In this document: positions 22,521 to 30,094 of the stretch, piece by piece
Layout: each line of letters opens with the position of its first letter
Position numbering within the stretch: the stretch's first letter is position 1
Source of the DNA: JBARRS01 sp049644345
GTDB taxonomy: Bacteria; Actinomycetota; Thermoleophilia; Gaiellales; Gaiellaceae
Assembly (NCBI GenBank): GCA_049644345.1
Contig: JBARRS010000107.1
Coordinates: forward strand, 1 to 30,628
Reading direction: 5' to 3'
Length of the DNA stretch: 30,628 nt
Program-made: the position numbers and the translations under genes
Notes under the pieces: generated by a model
Database searches by the model: none
Seen by the model: only the letters and a program-made list of their open reading frames with translations
What the model was told of the DNA's origin: nothing

Positions 22521-22550
22521 CGTCACACTTCCGTCACACTGTCTGACACC
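22521..22550 (+). repeat. Spaced direct repeat, copy 1
   Basis: CGTCACACTT, 10 unrelated nt, then GTCTGACACCG. The second copy at 22652-22681 keeps both blocks and the 10-nt gap. The right block is part of a TGTC-T-GACA palindrome. Confidence 0.6.
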
Positions 22551-22651
22551 GGTTGGGGTGCGTTGGCGACGAACGCGTTCGATCCGGCGGTTTCGCGGCA
22601 CGCGATAAGGATCGACGACGCGCGCTCGCCGGGTGCCCGTTGTGCAAGAAG

Positions 22652-22681
22652 CGTCACACTTTCGCGCGCGTGTCTGACACC
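22652..22681 (+). repeat. Spaced direct repeat, copy 2, overlapping a gene start
   Basis: Same two blocks and same 10-nt gap as copy 1, 131 nt downstream. Here the right block is a perfect GTGTC-T-GACAC palindrome (22670-22680), and its first three bases are the likely GTG start of the flavin reductase. Confidence 0.6.
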
Positions 22682-23155
22682 GATGAGGCGGCGAAGGATC
22701 TGCGGGCGGTCATGCGCCGGTTTCCGGCCGGCGTCGCCGTTGCAACGGTGGACGTCGACGGCGAGCGCCTCGGACTGACCGTCGGCTCGCTCGTCTCGCT
22801 CTCGCTCGACCCGCCGCTCGTCGGGATCTCGATCAGCCACCAGGCTGCGTTGCACGAGCTCGTTCGCCGCGCCGGGGGATTTGCGCTCAGCCTGCTCGCG
22901 GCCGATCAAGAAGCTCTCGCGCAGCACTTCGCCCGTGGCGTGCCGCCGATCGCGCTTTGGCACGGGGTTGCATCCCGCCCAGGCGCCGCCGGGGCACCGC
23001 TGCTCGAGGGCGCGATCGGCTGGCTCGAATGCCGACTCGAGACCGAGTACCCCGCGGGCGACCACACGTTCTTCATCGGCGAGGTGCTCGCCGTCGAGCA
23101 AGGTCCTGCCCAGCGCCCGCTCCTCTACTACGACCAGCGCTACCTGCCGCTGTGA
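22670..23155 (+). CDS. Flavin reductase-like FMN-binding protein
   Basis: 161 residues, the normal size of the split-barrel flavin reductase family. Motifs: MRRFPAGVAVATV at the N-terminus, GLTVGSLVSLSLDPPLVGIS (S-x-S-L-D-P-P-L flavin-binding block), FALSLLAADQEALAQHFA, GAIGWLECRLETEYPAGDHT and FFIGEVLAVEQG (the G-D-H-x-x-F-I-G-x-V block). It would reduce FMN/FAD with NAD(P)H or bind FMN for a partner oxygenase; no oxygenase is adjacent. The GTG at 22670 lies in a palindrome and has no Shine-Dalgarno; ATG at 22712 is too far into the fold. Its stop overlaps the HAD gene as GTGA. Confidence 0.85.
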   Translation: MSDTDEAAKDLRAVMRRFPAGVAVATVDVDGERLGLTVGSLVSLSLDPPLVGISISHQAALHELVRRAGGFALSLLAADQEALAQHFARGVPPIALWHGVASRPGAAGAPLLEGAIGWLECRLETEYPAGDHTFFIGEVLAVEQGPAQRPLLYYDQRYLPL

Positions 23156-23802
23156 TCGAAGCCGTTGTCTTCGACCTCGACGGTGTACTCCTCGACACCG
23201 AGCAGGTCTGGGACGAGGTGCGCGAGGAGCTGACGCGCGAGCGCGGCGGTCACTGGCACGCCGCCGCACAGCGGGACATGATGGGAATGAGCTCGCCCGA
23301 GTGGTCCCGGTACATGCACGAGCGGCTCGGCGTTCCCGACCCGCCGGAGGAGATCTCCGCCGAGGTCGTCCGCAGGCTCGAGCAGCGCTACCGAAAGCGC
23401 CTGCCGCTGATCCCCGGAGCGCGCGAGGCGGTCAAGCGGCTCGGCGCTCGCTGGCCGCTCGGCCTCGCGTCGTCGTCGAACCGCGAGCTGATCGACCTCG
23501 CGCTCGAGTTGATGGGCGTCGACTCGCTCTTCAGCGCCACGGTCTCGTCCGAGGAGGTAGAACGCGGGAAGCCGGCGCCGGACGTCTACCTCGAAGCCGC
23601 GCGCCGACTCGGGGTCGAGCCGACCGCGTCGGCCGCGATCGAGGACTCGCACAACGGGATCCGCTCGGCGAACGCGGCAGGGATGCGCGTCGTCGCGATC
23701 CCGAATACCCACTTCCCGCCCGATCCCGAGGCGCTCGCGCTCGCCGACGTGGTTCTCGGCTCGCTCGACGAGCTGACGCCCGAGACTGTCGCGACCGGCT
23801 AA
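23152..23802 (+). CDS. HAD-superfamily phosphatase / phosphoglucomutase-like
   Basis: 216 residues. Motif I is VVFDLDGVLLDTE with nucleophile D8 and acid/base D10. A helical type C1 cap lies between about residues 18 and 85. Motif II is GLASSSN, motif III is E-R-G-K-P-A-P-D and motif IV is AAIEDSHNGIRSA. This pattern fits the beta-phosphoglucomutase/phosphatase branch (CbbY/GPH-like) acting on small sugar phosphates; the exact substrate cannot be read from the sequence. The GTG start overlaps the flavin reductase stop by 4 nt, so translation is coupled. It ends immediately before the convergent fabF stop. Confidence 0.9.
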   Translation: MIEAVVFDLDGVLLDTEQVWDEVREELTRERGGHWHAAAQRDMMGMSSPEWSRYMHERLGVPDPPEEISAEVVRRLEQRYRKRLPLIPGAREAVKRLGARWPLGLASSSNRELIDLALELMGVDSLFSATVSSEEVERGKPAPDVYLEAARRLGVEPTASAAIEDSHNGIRSANAAGMRVVAIPNTHFPPDPEALALADVVLGSLDELTPETVATG

Positions 23803-25032
23803 CTACTCCGCGCGGCCGACGACGACGCACGCATTGTGGCCACCGAGGCCCATCGCGTTCGAGAGCGCAACGTCCACCTCGGCCTTGCGCGCCTCGTTCG
23901 GAACGTAGTCGAGATCGCAGACGGGATCCGGATTGCGGTAGTTGATCGTCGGCGGCAGGACGCCCTCATGGACGGCCAGCACGCACATCATCGCCTCGAT
24001 CGCTCCCGCTGCCCCGAAGCAGTGGCCCATCATCGACTTCGTCGACGAGACGGCGAGCTCGTACGCATGCTTGCCGAAGACGTCCTTGATCGCTCTCGTC
24101 TCGGCCGCGTCGCCGAGCGGCGTCGAGGTCCCGTGCGCGTTGATGTAGCCGACGCGCTCGGGCGCGATGCCGGCCCGCTTCAGCGCCGCGCGCATCATTT
24201 CCGCCACGCCGGTGGCCGCCGGCTCCGGTTGTGCCATATGGTGCGCGTCGTTCGACGCCCCGTACGACAGAACCTCGGCGTACATCTTCGCTCCCCTCGC
24301 CCGCGCGGCCTCGAGCTCCTCCAGCACGAGCACGCAGGCACCCTCGCCCATCACGAACCCCGCCCTCGTCGCGTCGAAGGGGCGAGAGGCACGGGGCGGG
24401 TCCTCGTCCTCGCGCACGAGCCCGCGCATGGCGATGAAGCCGGCGAGGATAAGCGGGTGCATGCACGCCTCGGTGCCGCCCGCGAGGATCGCGTCGGCGT
24501 CGCCCCGGCGAATGATCTCCGCACCCTCCCCGACCGCATGCGACCCCGTCGCGCATGCCGAGACCGGCGCGTAGTTCGGGCCGCGAATCCCCAGGTTGAT
24601 CGCGAGCTGTCCGCTTGCCGAGTCGACGAGCACGTTCGGGAGGAAGTTCGGCGAGACGCGCTCGGGCCCGCGCTCGCGCAGCACGTCGCCCTGCTGCATG
24701 ATCGAGATGATTCCGCCGATCGCCGAGCCGAAGACGATCCCGACTCGCATCGGATCGAACCCGTTCAGCGCCGCGTCCTCCTTCGCCTCGGTTCCGGCGG
24801 CAAGGGCAAGCAGGACGTTGCGGTCGAGCTTGCGGACCTCTTTCGGAGAGGCGACCGAGCTGGGGTCGAAGTCCTTTACCTCGGCTGCGATGCGCACGGA
24901 GAACTCGTCAGCGTCGAACGCGCGGATGAAGTCGATCCCGCTCTTGCCGCCCTTCGCGCGTTCCCACGTCGAGGGCGCGTCGTTCCCCAAGGGCGTGACT
25001 GCCCCGAGCCCGGTGACGACAACTCGTCGCAT
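23803..25032 (-). CDS. fabF: Beta-ketoacyl-ACP synthase II
   Basis: A 409-residue thiolase-fold enzyme. Catalytic triad Cys-His-His: C160 in VSACATGSHAVGEGA, H300 in INAHGTSTPLGDAAE and H337 in STKSMMGHCFGAAGA. The N-terminal RRVVVTGLGAVTPLGND and C-terminal SNAMGLGGHNACVVVG are also diagnostic. It condenses malonyl-ACP with acyl-ACP in fatty-acid elongation. The ATG at 25032 is the standard family start. No acpP, fabD or fabH is adjacent, so the gene stands apart from a fab cluster here. It lies 10 nt after a small gene on the same strand, and its possible -10 overlaps that gene's stop. Confidence 0.96.
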   Translation of the reverse strand: MRRVVVTGLGAVTPLGNDAPSTWERAKGGKSGIDFIRAFDADEFSVRIAAEVKDFDPSSVASPKEVRKLDRNVLLALAAGTEAKEDAALNGFDPMRVGIVFGSAIGGIISIMQQGDVLRERGPERVSPNFLPNVLVDSASGQLAINLGIRGPNYAPVSACATGSHAVGEGAEIIRRGDADAILAGGTEACMHPLILAGFIAMRGLVREDEDPPRASRPFDATRAGFVMGEGACVLVLEELEAARARGAKMYAEVLSYGASNDAHHMAQPEPAATGVAEMMRAALKRAGIAPERVGYINAHGTSTPLGDAAETRAIKDVFGKHAYELAVSSTKSMMGHCFGAAGAIEAMMCVLAVHEGVLPPTINYRNPDPVCDLDYVPNEARKAEVDVALSNAMGLGGHNACVVVGRAE

Positions 25033-25039
25033 GGAGAGC

Positions 25040-25045
25040 AGCTTA
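25040..25045 (-). promoter_or_regulatory. Possible -10 (TAAGCT) directly before fabF
   Basis: TAAGCT ends 7 nt before the fabF ATG, the geometry of a leaderless start. Its TAA is also the stop codon of the upstream small gene, so the match may be coincidental and fabF may simply be co-transcribed. Confidence 0.25.
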
Positions 25046-25324
25046 GGGCTTGGCGACACGTCTCATCACGAAAGTGCCATACTCGCGGCCGCGAAAGGTG
25101 GCACGGCCGCGATAGAGATCGCCGTCACCCTCGAGCACGTCGACGAAGCTGCGGAACGGCGAGCGGTAACGCAGCTCGGAGCCGACGACGTCGAACGGCA
25201 CGCCCGGCAGCGGGCCGACGACCGTGCGACCCCGGCTGCCCGAGATGCGCTTGCGGACGCCGACGAGCGGCGGCAGCAGGCCGCCGACACGCTTGACCTC
25301 CCAGACGCCGTCGAGCTCGCCCAC
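25043..25324 (-). CDS. Small hypothetical protein upstream of fabF
   Basis: About 93 residues: GELDGVWEVKRVGGLLPPLVG, then VVGPLPGVPFDVVGSELRYR, FVDVLEGDGDLYRGRATFRG and YGTFVMRRVAKP. The alternation of strands and turns suggests a small beta-barrel (lipocalin-like pattern: G-x-W near the N-terminus, then evenly spaced strands). No family assignment is possible from this alone. The GTG at 25324 is the best start; it lacks a Shine-Dalgarno. It lies 10 nt from fabF and divergent from the ligase gene, with only 20 nt between the starts. Confidence 0.6.
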   Translation of the reverse strand: MGELDGVWEVKRVGGLLPPLVGVRKRISGSRGRTVVGPLPGVPFDVVGSELRYRSPFRSFVDVLEGDGDLYRGRATFRGREYGTFVMRRVAKP

Positions 25325-25329
25325 GACGG

Positions 25330-25335
25330 TACGGT
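25330..25335 (+). promoter_or_regulatory. Candidate -10 (TACGGT) of the DNA ligase gene
   Basis: TACGGT ends 9 nt before the ATG at 25345, with no Shine-Dalgarno between. It lies in the 20-nt gap between divergent starts. Confidence 0.33.
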
Positions 25336-25344
25336 TTCCGCCGC

Positions 25345-26412
25345 ATGCCGCCCCGCAAACTGCCGTTCCCCCCGATGGAGGCGGAGCTCGTCGAGGAGCT
25401 GCCCACAGCCGAGGGCTGGCAGTACGAGCCGAAGTGGGACGGCTTTCGCGGTGTCGTCGAGAACCTGAAGGGCGAGCTGGCGATCTGGAGCCGGAACGCT
25501 CGCCCGCTGCTGCGCTATTTCCCGGAGCTCCGTTCGCTGGGCGAGCTGCTCCCACCCGGCTCGGCGCTCGACGGCGAGATCGTGATCGAGCGGAACGGCG
25601 TGCTCGATTTCGACGCGATGCAGCTCCGGCTCCACCCGGCGGAAAGCCGAGTCCGCAAGCTCGCCGCGGAGATCCCAGCCGAGTTCATCGCCTTCGACCT
25701 TCTGCTCTGGAAGGAGAAGCCCGTGCACGAGTGGCCACTCGAGAAGCGGCGCGCAGAGCTCGAGCGCGTCGCGAGGGGGGTCCGCCTCTCGCCGACGAGC
25801 CGCGAGCCCAAGCAGGCGCAGGCGTGGCTCGACCGGCTCGAAGCAGCCGGGCTCGACGGCGTCGTCTGCAAGCGCCTCGGCCTTCCGTACCTGCCGGGCT
25901 CGCGCGACGGCGTCCTCAAGGTGAAGCCCTACCGCACCGCCGACTGCGTGATCGTCGGCTTCCGCTGGAGCGAGAAGGCGGAGGGCCGCATCTCGACACT
26001 GCTCCTCGGCCTCTACGACAACTCGGGCGGCCTCGACTTCGTCGGCCACTGTTCGGGGTTTCCCGCAGCGGTCCGCAGGCAACTCGAGGACCAGCTGCCG
26101 AAGCTTCAAGAGCCTGGGCACATCAGCGGAGAGCGCGTGCCCGGCGGCCAGAGCCGCTGGTCGCGGGGGAAGGAGCTCGACTGGAACCCGGTGCGACCCG
26201 AGCTCGTCTGCGAGGTGCGCTACGACAAGCTCGAGCGGAACCGCTTCCGGCATGGAACCCGGTTTCTTCGCTTTCGGCCGGACAAGGATCCGCGCCAGTG
26301 CACCTGGAGAGAGGTGCGGCCTCCGCGCCGACGCGACGACCTCACCGTCCCGAAGCTACTCGCGTCCGCGAAGCCAGCCCGAGCTCGCGCAAGACCTCGT
26401 CGGCCCAGTTGA
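25345..26412 (+). CDS. ATP-dependent DNA ligase (LigC / LigD ligase-domain type)
   Basis: 355 residues. Motif I is EPKWDGFRG with the AMP-accepting K30. DGEIVI is in the motif III region, with EFIAFDLLLW next. Motif IV is LDGVVCKR and motif V is VLKVKPYRTADCVIVG. An OB domain follows (about 220-330). It seals 5'-phosphate nicks using ATP and corresponds to the ligase domain of LigD or the stand-alone LigC. A LigD-like polymerase lies 1.4 kb away on the other strand, and no Ku gene is in the window. The 3' end overlaps padR by 71 nt in convergent orientation, and its last 25 residues are basic and low complexity. Confidence 0.93.
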   Translation: MPPRKLPFPPMEAELVEELPTAEGWQYEPKWDGFRGVVENLKGELAIWSRNARPLLRYFPELRSLGELLPPGSALDGEIVIERNGVLDFDAMQLRLHPAESRVRKLAAEIPAEFIAFDLLLWKEKPVHEWPLEKRRAELERVARGVRLSPTSREPKQAQAWLDRLEAAGLDGVVCKRLGLPYLPGSRDGVLKVKPYRTADCVIVGFRWSEKAEGRISTLLLGLYDNSGGLDFVGHCSGFPAAVRRQLEDQLPKLQEPGHISGERVPGGQSRWSRGKELDWNPVRPELVCEVRYDKLERNRFRHGTRFLRFRPDKDPRQCTWREVRPPRRRDDLTVPKLLASAKPARARARPRRPS

Positions 26413-26908
26413 GCGTCGCGCGCCCGCGCGCGAGCCCGTAGCGGAGCGTGGAGTAACGGTGCCGGTCGGCAGGGCTGGCGGTGAGCCTGGGCTCGATCGC
26501 CTCCCACTCCTCGACGAGCTTCGTGTCGTGGCGGCGGAGCGCCTCCACATGTTCGGCGACCACCGACGGCCGCGTCAGCTCGCCGAAGAAGATCTTCAGG
26601 AGCACGGCGTCGCGGTTGGTCTCCGTTGCCGGCTCGACGATCTCGACCCACTCACGCAGCGCAGCACGCCCTGAACGCGTGATCCGGTAGAGCTGCTTGT
26701 CCGGCCTCGCGGTTTGCACGACGTCGCGTCTCGTTGCGAGGCCGTGCGAGACGAGCCGCGGGAGCACTTTGTAGATCTGACTCTTCGCCGGAGTCCAGAT
26801 GTAGCCGACACTCCGCTCCGCCGACCGGTGCAGGTCGTAGCCGGAGCGCTCGCCCCGGGCGAGGAGGCCCAGCACGGCGAGCTCGGTCGTCGTCAACTTA
26901 GTCTCCAT
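26342..26908 (-). CDS. PadR-family transcriptional regulator
   Basis: 188 residues. The N-terminal winged helix (about 1-85) reads LTTTELAVLGLLARGERSGY, the classic opening of PadR proteins. Then come IWTPAKSQIYKVLPRLVSHG (recognition helix with S/Q-I-Y) and the wing RPDKQLYRITRSGRAALREW. The C-terminal helical dimerisation domain (about 95-175) is longer than in PadR-s1 proteins and fits the subfamily with a Vir-like C-terminal domain. PadR proteins usually repress an adjacent transporter or stress gene and are released by a ligand. The likely operator at 26899-26915 spans its own start. The divergent permease is the natural second target. Confidence 0.93.
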   Translation of the reverse strand: METKLTTTELAVLGLLARGERSGYDLHRSAERSVGYIWTPAKSQIYKVLPRLVSHGLATRRDVVQTARPDKQLYRITRSGRAALREWVEIVEPATETNRDAVLLKIFFGELTRPSVVAEHVEALRRHDTKLVEEWEAIEPRLTASPADRHRYSTLRYGLARGRATLNWADEVLRELGLASRTRVASGR

Positions 26909-26915
26909 GAGACTA
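26899..26915. promoter_or_regulatory. Candidate PadR operator
   Basis: TAGTCTC-CAT-GAGACTA is a perfect 7-bp inverted repeat around a 3-nt centre, and that centre is the padR start codon (minus strand). The spacing resembles dyads bound by winged-helix dimers. It lies 37 nt before the permease start, so one protein dimer could control both genes. Confidence 0.48.
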
Positions 26916-26951
26916 TGCCTAGATTAGCCCTCCCAACGCCATCGGCTGAAG

Positions 26952-27869
26952 ATGGTCGCGTACGTCGCGCGCCGGATCGCTTTTTCCGCCGTCACGTTCG
27001 TCGCCACGACGCTGGTCGCGTTCGTGCTCTTCCACCTCATCCCGATCCGGTACCCGCCGCCGAATCAGCCGCCGCTGATCGTCCGGTACTGGGATTTCCT
27101 CCGCGACCTCGTCCTCCACGGCTCGCTCGGAGCGGGGTTCTTCGGCGGCCGGGCGATCAACCACTTGATCCTCGACGCTGCGCCGATCACCGCGTCGGTC
27201 GTCGTCGGCGGCGCGGTGATCTGGCTGACCGTCTCGCTCACACTGGGAATCCTGACCGGACTGCGGCCGGGCACGCCGCTCGATCGCGGGACGCTCCTCT
27301 TCGTCCTGCTCGGCATCTCGGCGCCGCCGATCTGGATCGCGCTCGTGCTGGCGTACTTCGTCGGCTTCAGGCTCGGGATCACGCCGCTCGAGGGCTATTG
27401 CGACGTCTTCAACCCGCCCCCCGGCGCGAGGTGCGGCGGGCTCGGTGACTGGGCTTCTCATCTGGTGCTCCCCTGGATCAGCTTTGCGACCTTCTTCATA
27501 GCCCTCTACACGCGAATGCTGCGCGCGAACGTGATCGAGGAGCTGCGGCAGGACCACGTGCGGACGGCGCGTGCAAAGGGCGCCTCCCAAGCGCAGATCG
27601 TCCGCCGCCACGTTCTCCGCAACGTCGCGCTGCCGCTGGTGACGATGCTCGGGATGGATTTCGGGATGGCGCTCGGCGGCGCGGTCTGGTCGGAGGTGGT
27701 GTTCGGCCTGCCGGGGCTGGGCGAGACGATCTACATCAGCGTCGGCCGGGAGGACTGGCCGGTGGTGCAGGGGATCGTGATCTTCACGAGCATCTGCGTC
27801 ATCGTCGTCAACCTGCTCGTCGACCTCCTCTACGCCGTGATCGACCCACGGGTGCGGTTGGCGAATTAG
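26952..27869 (+). CDS. OppB/DppB-type ABC transporter permease
   Basis: 305 residues with six membrane helices. The family opening is YVARRIAFSAVTFVATTLVAF. A shortened extracytoplasmic loop contains RYWDFLRDLVLHGSLGAGFF. The inner loop RTARAKGASQAQIVRRHVLRN is the EAA-type contact site for the ATPase. The C-terminal GGAVWSEVVFGLPGLGETIY and the end VIDPRVRL are standard. It would import or export peptides or similar solutes with a second permease (OppC type), a binding protein and ATPases, none of which are in the window. It is divergent from padR. Its 3' end overlaps the polymerase gene by 62 nt. Confidence 0.9.
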   Translation: MVAYVARRIAFSAVTFVATTLVAFVLFHLIPIRYPPPNQPPLIVRYWDFLRDLVLHGSLGAGFFGGRAINHLILDAAPITASVVVGGAVIWLTVSLTLGILTGLRPGTPLDRGTLLFVLLGISAPPIWIALVLAYFVGFRLGITPLEGYCDVFNPPPGARCGGLGDWASHLVLPWISFATFFIALYTRMLRANVIEELRQDHVRTARAKGASQAQIVRRHVLRNVALPLVTMLGMDFGMALGGAVWSEVVFGLPGLGETIYISVGREDWPVVQGIVIFTSICVIVVNLLVDLLYAVIDPRVRLAN

Positions 27870-28866
27870 CGCCGCTGGGCAGACTTTCGCGGCGACCGGG
27901 ACCAGCCCGTTGATCGCTCTCCCAGCGCTGGGCCGAGCGGCGGCGCCCGGAGTCCAGCTTGCTCGGATCAGCGGGCTCGAGGTCGAGCCGCTCGAAGCGC
28001 GGGATCAGGCTGACCTTGCGCCGCCACATCCCGGCGGTGAGGTCGCCGACTTTGGCGAGCCGCGCGGGCATCGTCTGGAGCGTGAACTTGGCCGGGTCGA
28101 CGCGCGGAACCTCGTCCCAGCGGAGCGGAGCCGACGCGCGCGCGTCGGGCGTCGGCCGGATCGAGTAGGCGCAGGCGATGGTCCGGTCGCGCGAGTTCTG
28201 GCCGTAGTCCACGAACACGCCACGCCGATCGGCGACCTTCCAGGTCGTCGTCGCCACGTCCTGATCGTCGATCCGCCGCTCAACCTCCTGCGCCAGCGCC
28301 TTGGCGAAGCGGCGTACCTCCGGGAATCCGAGCTCCGGCTTGATCGGCGCGAGGATGTGCAGCCCAGTCGCGCCGGAGGTCTTCGGGAAGGACGCGAGCC
28401 CGAGCTCGTCCATCACCTGCTGGACGACCAGCGCGATCTCCCGCACCAAGGCCCACGGGTTGCCCTCGCTCGGGTCGAGGTCGATCAGCAGGTAGTCGGG
28501 CCGCTCGATGTCGGTCACGCGCGAGTGCCAGGTGTGGAGCTCGATGCAGCCGAGGTTAACGATCCACGCGAGCGAGGCGGGGTCGTTCGCGACCGGGAAG
28601 TCCGCAGTGCGCCCGCTCGGGAAGCGGATGTGGACGGTGTCGAGCCAATCGGGGTGCGGTTCCGGAACACGCTTCTGGTAGAAGAAGAAGCCCTCCACGC
28701 CGTCCGGGTAGCGCTTCATCTGCATCGGCCTCATCCGGACGTGATTCAGCGCACAGTCGGCGACATCGAGGTAGTAACTGACGAGGTCGCCCTTCGTCAG
28801 CCCTCGCTCCGGGAAGAAGATCTTGTCCGGGTTGGTGATTGTGATTTCGCGGCGACCGACGAACAC
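27808..28866 (-). CDS. ligD: LigD-type NHEJ polymerase (primase-fold)
   Basis: 352 residues. TNPDKIFFPERGLTKGDLV is the usual start of LigD polymerase domains. The metal-binding aspartates are in LLIDLDPSEG (D129, D131) and in RGVFVDYGQN. ELHTWHSR and PKTSGATGLHI are the other conserved blocks of this archaeo-eukaryotic primase family. It fills gaps and adds ribonucleotides in non-homologous end joining. The domain ends near residue 295; about 55 low-complexity basic residues follow and overlap the permease 3' end. In this genome the polymerase and ligase parts are separate genes. The GTG at 28866 is the start chosen. Confidence 0.93.
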   Translation of the reverse strand: MFVGRREITITNPDKIFFPERGLTKGDLVSYYLDVADCALNHVRMRPMQMKRYPDGVEGFFFYQKRVPEPHPDWLDTVHIRFPSGRTADFPVANDPASLAWIVNLGCIELHTWHSRVTDIERPDYLLIDLDPSEGNPWALVREIALVVQQVMDELGLASFPKTSGATGLHILAPIKPELGFPEVRRFAKALAQEVERRIDDQDVATTTWKVADRRGVFVDYGQNSRDRTIACAYSIRPTPDARASAPLRWDEVPRVDPAKFTLQTMPARLAKVGDLTAGMWRRKVSLIPRFERLDLEPADPSKLDSGRRRSAQRWESDQRAGPGRRESLPSGANSPTAPVGRSRRRGGRRAG

Positions 28867-28948
28867 GTCAGAAAGATTGGTTCGCCGGTGTGACGATCTC
28901 GCCTGCGCGCGGGATCATTTCCATCCCAGACGGTGTCACACTTGACCG

Positions 28949-29938
28949 GTGGAGGAGCGAGCCCCGGATGCGCCTGACGTCAAAGCGACGCTGAAGATGC
29001 TGGACCGCGTCCGCCGCGGCGCGCTCAAGAGTGGTGATCGAGCACAACTCGACGATGTTCTCGAGCGAGCGCACCAAGTCGGTGCTCAAGCAACCGGCGG
29101 ACGGCGCGATTCCGCGGTCCGGCTCGCCTACACCGTTGAGCAGAACATCGAGTTCATCGAGCGTAATCAGGCGATCGCCGCAGAGAGAGGCGCTGCACGG
29201 GAGCGTGGCTTTGGCGCCGCTCTGCGCTTCTACCAAGGGCATTTCCGGTCGGTGTTCGTGCTCTCCCTCTCCTTCTACCTCGCGATGGTGGCGCTGGCCG
29301 TGTTGAGCGTCGTGACCGAGCCCGGCTTCTTGGCAGTCCTCACGGTCCTCTATCTGATCGTGGTGAGCATCTTCTGGCTGCAGGCGCCGCTCGCAAGATT
29401 GATGGACGACGTCCGTGCCGGTCGGCAAAACGCGGGAGTGCGCCGCACATTCGCCTCTCTGTCCCCACGCATGGGGGCAATCACGCGCGGGAGCTTCCTC
29501 GCGGCAGTCGGCATCTACATCGGGTGGTTCTTGCTCATCGTTCCCGGCCTGATCCTGCTCGCTCGGTGGGCTCTGCTGATCCCGGTCATCGTCCTAGAGG
29601 GAATGGGCGCGCGTGCCGCCTTTGCACGGAGCAACCAGCTCGTGCGCCGTCACACCGGGCGCGTTGTCGTCGAGATCCTCATCAGCGCCGTCCTCATGCT
29701 CGTGGTCTGGTCGATTGCGCTGGCTCTGTTGATGAGCGGGCCGGGGTTGTGGTTGTCCGTCATCGCTCTCCTGTTCCTCGCGCTGGTCACGCCGCCCATT
29801 CCGCTCATGCGCGTACTGTCGTACTACGACCTCGTCGAAGCCGCCGCCAAAGTCACCGCGAGCCAATCCCCGCCCCCGGGGCCAAAAAGCGTTCTCCTGC
29901 GTAGGTCCCCAGAAACGACGAAGCCCGCCTCGGGCTGA
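28949..29938 (+). CDS. Multi-pass membrane protein, GPDPase-membrane-domain-like
   Basis: 329 residues. A soluble N-terminal part (about 1-95) is helical and charged. Then come about six membrane helices: 103-122, 127-146, 183-204, 206-220, 240-262 and 266-284. The core pattern IVPGLILLARWALLIPVIVLE followed by ARAAFARSNQLVRRHTGRV matches the membrane domain found beside glycerophosphodiester phosphodiesterases and in many stand-alone actinobacterial membrane proteins of unknown role. No catalytic domain is attached. GTG at 28949 is a guess; ATG at 28997 is a possible alternative. The stop codon lies in a hairpin. Confidence 0.75.
   Translation: MEERAPDAPDVKATLKMLDRVRRGALKSGDRAQLDDVLERAHQVGAQATGGRRDSAVRLAYTVEQNIEFIERNQAIAAERGAARERGFGAALRFYQGHFRSVFVLSLSFYLAMVALAVLSVVTEPGFLAVLTVLYLIVVSIFWLQAPLARLMDDVRAGRQNAGVRRTFASLSPRMGAITRGSFLAAVGIYIGWFLLIVPGLILLARWALLIPVIVLEGMGARAAFARSNQLVRRHTGRVVVEILISAVLMLVVWSIALALLMSGPGLWLSVIALLFLALVTPPIPLMRVLSYYDLVEAAAKVTASQSPPPGPKSVLLRRSPETTKPASG
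29922..29936 (+). terminator. Stem-loop at the end of the membrane-protein gene
   Basis: AGCCCG-CCT-CGGGCT forms a 6-bp stem with a 3-nt loop whose right arm touches the TGA stop. A purine-rich tract follows instead of U residues. The rest of the gap to the next tRNA (29939-30077) shows no gene. Confidence 0.38.
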
Positions 29939-30077
29939 AGAGGGGGAAAGCCCGAAACGAGCGACGCCGGTGCCGGGGGTATAAAGGGGGAGCCGGCGCT
30001 CTCATGATGGAATCTCCACCAGCGGGAGCCATGCCCCTGAAGGGTGATTTTGGGCGGAAGGAGGCCGGGTCGTCCGC

Positions 30078-30083
30078 TATCCT
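30078..30083 (+). promoter_or_regulatory. -10 box (TATCCT) of tRNA-Ser(GCU)
   Basis: TATCCT ends 11 nt before the tRNA 5' end. No clear -35 at the expected distance. Confidence 0.42.
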
Positions 30084-30094
30084 GCGCGGGCCGC

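Noticed and set aside
23836..25296. 486-codon plus-strand open frame
   Set aside because: It is antisense to fabF, with shadow-type composition.
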